In this document: one piece after another, positions 60,655-64,000 of the stretch
How the letters are laid out: each line of letters opens with the position of its first letter
Numbering within the stretch: the first letter of the stretch is position 1
Assembly: GCA_022819745.1 (NCBI GenBank)
Contig: JAJEGS010000018.1
Location: 62,001-126,000, forward strand
Source of the DNA: Candidatus Latescibacterota bacterium
GTDB lineage: Bacteria > Latescibacterota > UBA2968 > UBA8231
Direction of reading: 5' to 3'
DNA length: 64,000 bases
The notes under the pieces: model-generated
Told to the model about the DNA's origin: nothing
Seen by the model: only the letters and a program-made list of their open reading frames with translations
Database searches by the model: none
Program-made: the position numbers and the translations under genes

Positions 60655-61143
60655 TTAGCTACAACCGGCGTGCAAGCGCTGCAACGTGTCTTTGAATGCT
60701 TCCATTTCGCCGTGGAATTTTTCCCAGACATCCTCCATCTCCGCGGCCAATCCGCGGCACAACCCCCAGCGCAATTGAGTGCCGTATATATTCCTAAAAA
60801 GATGGCGGAAGCGCAGATAGGGTCGTAGCGCGTCTGCGAGGTCTGAGCTGAGGACGGCGGGGCGCACTGATTCGATTTCGCTCGTCATCCGGTCTAAGAG
60901 TTGCACGTGCCAATTAGCACCAGCGGGCAACTCGCCATCGAATGTGGTGGCGATGCGCTCCATTATCTGCTCGATGCCGGTGTAGAAGTCGTGCAGGATG
61001 CTACCTATGCCGCGCAGTTCTAGCGTAGTGGGCGATCCGTCGAGTTGTTTCAAGGTTTCTCGACCTTCCGCGACTACGGCGGCGACCTGCGCCAACTCGC
61101 GGTCAATGTCCGCTTTGAGCAGTAGGAATCTCTGTGCGCTCAT
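60655..61143 (-). CDS. HEPN-type toxin of an MNT-HEPN module
   Basis: 162 residues from ATG 61143, overlapping the MNT gene by 41 bases. Helical protein with the HEPN R-x-x-x-x-x-x-H motif in RPYLRFRHLFRNIYG. Such toxins are RNases neutralised by AMPylation from the MNT partner. Convergent with the sulfatase. Confidence 0.82.
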   Translation of the reverse strand: MSAQRFLLLKADIDRELAQVAAVVAEGRETLKQLDGSPTTLELRGIGSILHDFYTGIEQIMERIATTFDGELPAGANWHVQLLDRMTSEIESVRPAVLSSDLADALRPYLRFRHLFRNIYGTQLRWGLCRGLAAEMEDVWEKFHGEMEAFKDTLQRLHAGCS

Positions 61144-61495
61144 ACAGCAGTACTCCCTCGTTGGCCACGCACTTGACCATGGCCGGCGTCGCCGACTCAA
61201 GTAGAATCAAATCAACCTCGCGGATTGCCCGGTCGGCAATGTCTGCTAGCACCGCAAAGTAGCGTTCCGGTGCTAGGCCAGCGACGACCAAGTCAATGTC
61301 GGAACGCGGATGGAAGCCGCTCCCTCTGGCCAGCGAGCCGATCAGGTACACGCGCTCGGCCCCGTATTGCTCGACGAGCGCTTTGGCGCAGACCTGCGCC
61401 TGCTCCCGCGCTTGTCGTGCGGCTTGGTCGAGCGCTTGCCGCTCTTGGCGCAGACGCTTTTGCCAAGCCTCGATGTACGACCTGTAGGTGTCCAT
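61103..61495 (-). CDS. MNT-type nucleotidyltransferase antitoxin
   Basis: 130 residues. GSLARGSGFHPRSDIDLVV with GS at 53-54 and the metal-binding D-x-D (Asp66, Asp68) intact, unlike the orphan at 8562. Start MDTYRSYIEAW. It overlaps the HEPN gene and is probably co-translated. Confidence 0.88.
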   Translation of the reverse strand: MDTYRSYIEAWQKRLRQERQALDQAARQAREQAQVCAKALVEQYGAERVYLIGSLARGSGFHPRSDIDLVVAGLAPERYFAVLADIADRAIREVDLILLESATPAMVKCVANEGVLLYERTEIPTAQSGH

Positions 61496-61583
61496 AAACG
61501 GAAGTATAACGGAAGAGGGAACTAGAAGCTACCGCACACGCGGCGATGAGGTGGAACTGCCCTAATTATCCAACCACCGCGCA

Positions 61584-61615
61584 TGAGACCATACCTAACG
61601 AGGTACATGGTCTCA
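61584..61615 (-). terminator. Hairpin after the M24-peptidase pseudogene
   Basis: On the minus strand TGAGACCA-tg-TACCT-cgtt-AGGTA-TGGTCTCA folds into a 13-pair stem. No T-run. It starts with the stop codon of the peptidase fragment. Confidence 0.5.
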
Positions 61616-62478
61616 AAGGACCGGCAACTCAGCGCTTGCGGGTTTGGATAGCACCTCGTAGCCGCGATCGGTGACGAGCACGTCTTCTTCAAGCATACAG
61701 AAAGCGTCGGCGGTGAAGAGTCCGGGTTCGATGGTGAAGACCATTCCCTCTGCTAAAATCACCTCGTTTTCAAAGGCGATAAAGGGCGGTTCGATAATCT
61801 CCAGCCCCATCGCATGGCCGATACCTTTGACCGTTGCGGCATAGTCGGCATGGCCCGAGGCGCTCATAGGTGTTCGCCCGCGAGCAGGCGACAGAGCTCC
61901 CGCTCGCTCATCCCCGGTTTGACCTCCTCGAAGAGGACCTGATACGCTGCATCAGTGATGGCCACTGCCTCGCGGATGCGTTCCACTTCGGCGCTCGATT
62001 TCCGGGCGCGCAACTGCCAACATAGGGCGGACGCATCGACAAAATCAACGTTGGGCAGGTTTTGCCGCAACTGGTCGAAATCTTCGCAAGGCATCCTGAG
62101 CGCGACTATCCCGCCGAGTTCGGTGCCAATGCGGCCTTCTTCCAGCCCGAGTTCGCGCACGGCGTCGGCAATGGCATCGACACCCTGGAAAATATGTTCT
62201 AATGGGAAGGTTCGGATGCTTTTCATCCAGGAATCTTCCTCGCACATACAGGCTTCTTGCGGGGGCACAATAAGCAGCGGTTCGCCCTCCAGCGGCAGCA
62301 GGGCGAACATGGCCGTGTACTGGTGCATCCAGCGATGGGTCACATGGCCCGTAAAGTAGCGGTGATTGGCCTCGGTGGTGACCAGCACAGCGTCGATACC
62401 GCGCTCCGCCATTAACCCCCTGAGCTTGCTCAGCCGCTGTTGGTATTCTTTGGGGCTGAAATCGACATAATCATTCAC
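61613..62478 (-). pseudogene. M24 (creatinase/Xaa-Pro) peptidase with deleted centre
   Basis: The first piece (61864-62478, 204 residues) has the creatinase N-terminal domain and the start of the catalytic domain, ending MSERELCRLLAGEHL. The second piece (61613-61867) contains the C-terminal end: GHAMGLEIIEPP, GMVFTIEPGLF and MLEEDVLVTDRGYEVLS with three of the metal ligands. The stretch carrying the two Asp ligands, roughly 90 residues, is gone and the frame is shifted at the joint (61864-61867). Not expected to be active. Confidence 0.75.
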
Positions 62479-62560
62479 TAATGATTCTACTCCTACTTAA
62501 ATTTGGTGAATCACTGAGCGGTGGCGCTGCCGGCGCTATGATTCCGGACCTTACGCTAGC

Positions 62561-63643
62561 CTAAGAAGACCGAGGGAAAAGCGTCCCTTCTAGCGCCTCT
62601 GCGTAGGTTTGCGACCGTCCGGAATGGTCGCCGCCGAGCCAGCGATAGGCCCTCGGATAGAGCGCGAGCGAGCGGTCGGCGAGCGGCAGGTCGAGTGGCA
62701 CATTGCCCCACAGTGCCGAGTACTTGGCGGCGATGGCCGCTTCGAGCGATTGGCGCAGGTCGTGGCCGGAGATGTACAGCTCGCCGCCGTTTTCTACGAC
62801 ATCTAAAAACGACAGTACCGAAGTGCCCATATAAGAGAAGCGGGGGTATTCGAGTGGGGTGTAGGGGCGGTCAATCTTTATGCGGGCACCCTGAGCGTCG
62901 CGGCCTTGGAAAATCTCGGGCGGTCCCCAGTCCCAGCGCACGAGCGCGTCGTCAGTCCACACGTTCACGCCACGGCTGGGCGTCGGTTGGCCAAAAACCG
63001 GGCAGACGAGGCCGTTGCTGAGTGAAAATTGTCCGTTGATTATCAGCCCCTCATCGTCGTCGCGCGCGAGGGCCTCCGGCGGCGTGCCCCAGGCGGTGAC
63101 TTGGGTCACCTCGGCTTGGGTGAAAAGCCGCAGCACGGCGATGTGCTGGCAGCCCCCGCCGGAAATTTCGCCGCCCCAGCCGTGGACGCTGGCCCCGCGC
63201 AAGGGACCGTACTCGCCGGCGCGCAGCCAACCGGCCGCTTCTTGCACCTCTCCCATGGCCCGTTGCAGGTTGCCGCCGGCAAAGACCACGCCGCGCGCTT
63301 CGCATTCCTCGACCATGGCATCGACATCCGACAAGCGGGCCTCAATGGGTTTATCGGTGGAGATGCCCTTGACGCCAGCTTGGGCCGCGGCGATGACGGC
63401 CTCTTTGATGTACTTGCCGGGCAGCACGACTACGGCAATGTCAGGGACGACGTGCCGGAAGAGGTCTTGTGCGTCTTGGTAGAGTGCGCGGACGCCGAAG
63501 CGCTCGCCGACGGCTTGGCGGCGCTCGGGGTTGTATTCGGCGATGGCGACTAGCTCGGTGTTGGGCAGGGTTTGATAGACTTCGGCGTAGTGCTGGCCGA
63601 GGCGGCCGCAGCCGATAATGGCGACCGTGTATTTTTCGTCCAT
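62561..63643 (-). CDS. Gfo/Idh/MocA-family oxidoreductase
   Basis: 360 residues from ATG 63643 with AAAGGAG upstream. YTVAIIGCGRLGQHYAEVYQ, TDKPIEA (the EKP-type loop), then WGGEISGGGCQHIAV in the substrate domain. Similar in its GGGC-Q-H segment to the gene at 10387. Sugar-related substrate unknown. The next gene upstream (partial LamG protein) lies 14 bases away, so the two are probably co-transcribed. Confidence 0.9.
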   Translation of the reverse strand: MDEKYTVAIIGCGRLGQHYAEVYQTLPNTELVAIAEYNPERRQAVGERFGVRALYQDAQDLFRHVVPDIAVVVLPGKYIKEAVIAAAQAGVKGISTDKPIEARLSDVDAMVEECEARGVVFAGGNLQRAMGEVQEAAGWLRAGEYGPLRGASVHGWGGEISGGGCQHIAVLRLFTQAEVTQVTAWGTPPEALARDDDEGLIINGQFSLSNGLVCPVFGQPTPSRGVNVWTDDALVRWDWGPPEIFQGRDAQGARIKIDRPYTPLEYPRFSYMGTSVLSFLDVVENGGELYISGHDLRQSLEAAIAAKYSALWGNVPLDLPLADRSLALYPRAYRWLGGDHSGRSQTYAEALEGTLFPRSS

Positions 63644-63657
63644 GAGAGAAGCTCCTT

Positions 63658-64000
63658 TTAGGTTGGCGCTCCCGCGCGGTAAGTTGCTGCGACCCAAGCG
63701 GCGCTTTGGGCGACAGGGGATAAATACACCTCGGCGATGGTGCCTTGGAAGCGGGCGCTGCCGCCGGCGATATGGCCGATGGTTACGGGGATGTCTGTCT
63801 GTTGCAACGGACGACCACAGGCCGGGCGCGAGGCTGTGATTACGCCGTCAATGTAGAGTTGGATGCGCGCGCCGTCGTACACCCCGGCGAGGTGATGGAC
63901 GCCGGGGGCTAGGGTTTGGTGAGTGGCAATGCTGACTGCGCCGCCGGTGGTGTTGACGATGAAGCTGGGGCCGGGCACGGCTGCGCAGAGTCCGCCGTTG
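63658..64000 (-). CDS. LamG-type concanavalin-like lectin domain protein (5' partial)
   Basis: The frame is open to the end of the window, giving at least 113 residues. HHLAGVYDGARIQLYIDGVITAS and ARFQGTIAEVYLSPVAQSAAWVAATY are the LamG/Laminin_G_3 pattern for sugar-binding domains. The protein starts outside the window and is probably larger and exported. It is followed by the Gfo/Idh/MocA gene. Confidence 0.8.
   Translation of the reverse strand, partial: NGGLCAAVPGPSFIVNTTGGAVSIATHQTLAPGVHHLAGVYDGARIQLYIDGVITASRPACGRPLQQTDIPVTIGHIAGGSARFQGTIAEVYLSPVAQSAAWVAATYRAGAPT

Overview
The window reads as a GC-rich bacterial chromosome segment, gene-dense on both strands. The gene content fits an uncultivated FCB-type lineage such as Latescibacterota, with Poribacteria as an alternative. 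The clues are several PhyH-type dioxygenases, three Gfo/Idh/MocA oxidoreductases, two sulfatases, glycosidase-like propellers, a DUF1028 protein, many lipoproteins and secreted proteins ending in FlgD-Ig/type-A-like C-terminal domains. No rRNA or marker protein is present to settle the lineage.

Layout. 1-8.9 kb: end of a secreted beta-helix protein, nadB, a block of paralogous envelope proteins around a duplicated-domain lipoprotein, an APC permease, a Cache-domain protein and guaA. 8.9-10.4 kb: tyrS with a complete-looking leader-peptide attenuator (promoter, short ORF with three Tyr codons, mutually exclusive hairpins, terminator). 10.4-17.9 kb: oxidoreductase plus folate-dependent demethylase-type operon (DMGDH-like and DmdA-like), then a facing Gfo/Idh/MocA operon. 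18-25.6 kb: HigBA-like TA locus with a second antitoxin, a tandem PhyH protein whose first half has lost its metal ligands, DUF1028, a beta-propeller, an atypical enolase-superfamily protein and a PpiC lipoprotein. 25.7-42.6 kb: envelope/secretion-rich region with a peptide-binding lipoprotein, CBM9-like and TolB-like proteins, discoidin/FlgD-Ig proteins, a large predicted outer-membrane barrel, a TPR lipoprotein and tRNA-Val. 42.8-50.4 kb: sulfatase, a PhyH-M14-MFS operon and another discoidin/FlgD-Ig protein. 50.4-57.2 kb: two VapBC modules and a graveyard of TA/defence fragments (YhcG, zeta toxin, AlbA_2, HipA, HIRAN-like and HsdR-like pieces). 57.3-64 kb: PhyH, 2-hydroxyacid dehydrogenase and sulfatase, an MNT-HEPN pair, a broken M24 peptidase, Gfo/Idh/MocA and a partial LamG protein.

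Together the genes suggest a heterotroph living on algal or other marine-type organic matter: sulfated glycans (sulfatases, propellers, Gfo/Idh), methylated one-carbon donors (DMGDH/DmdA-like) and small modified metabolites (PhyH enzymes), displayed behind an elaborate secreted surface. The strongest regulatory discovery is the tyrS attenuator; the most striking genome-evolution signal is the VapBC cassette lying between two copies of the 5' end of an AlbA_2 gene.
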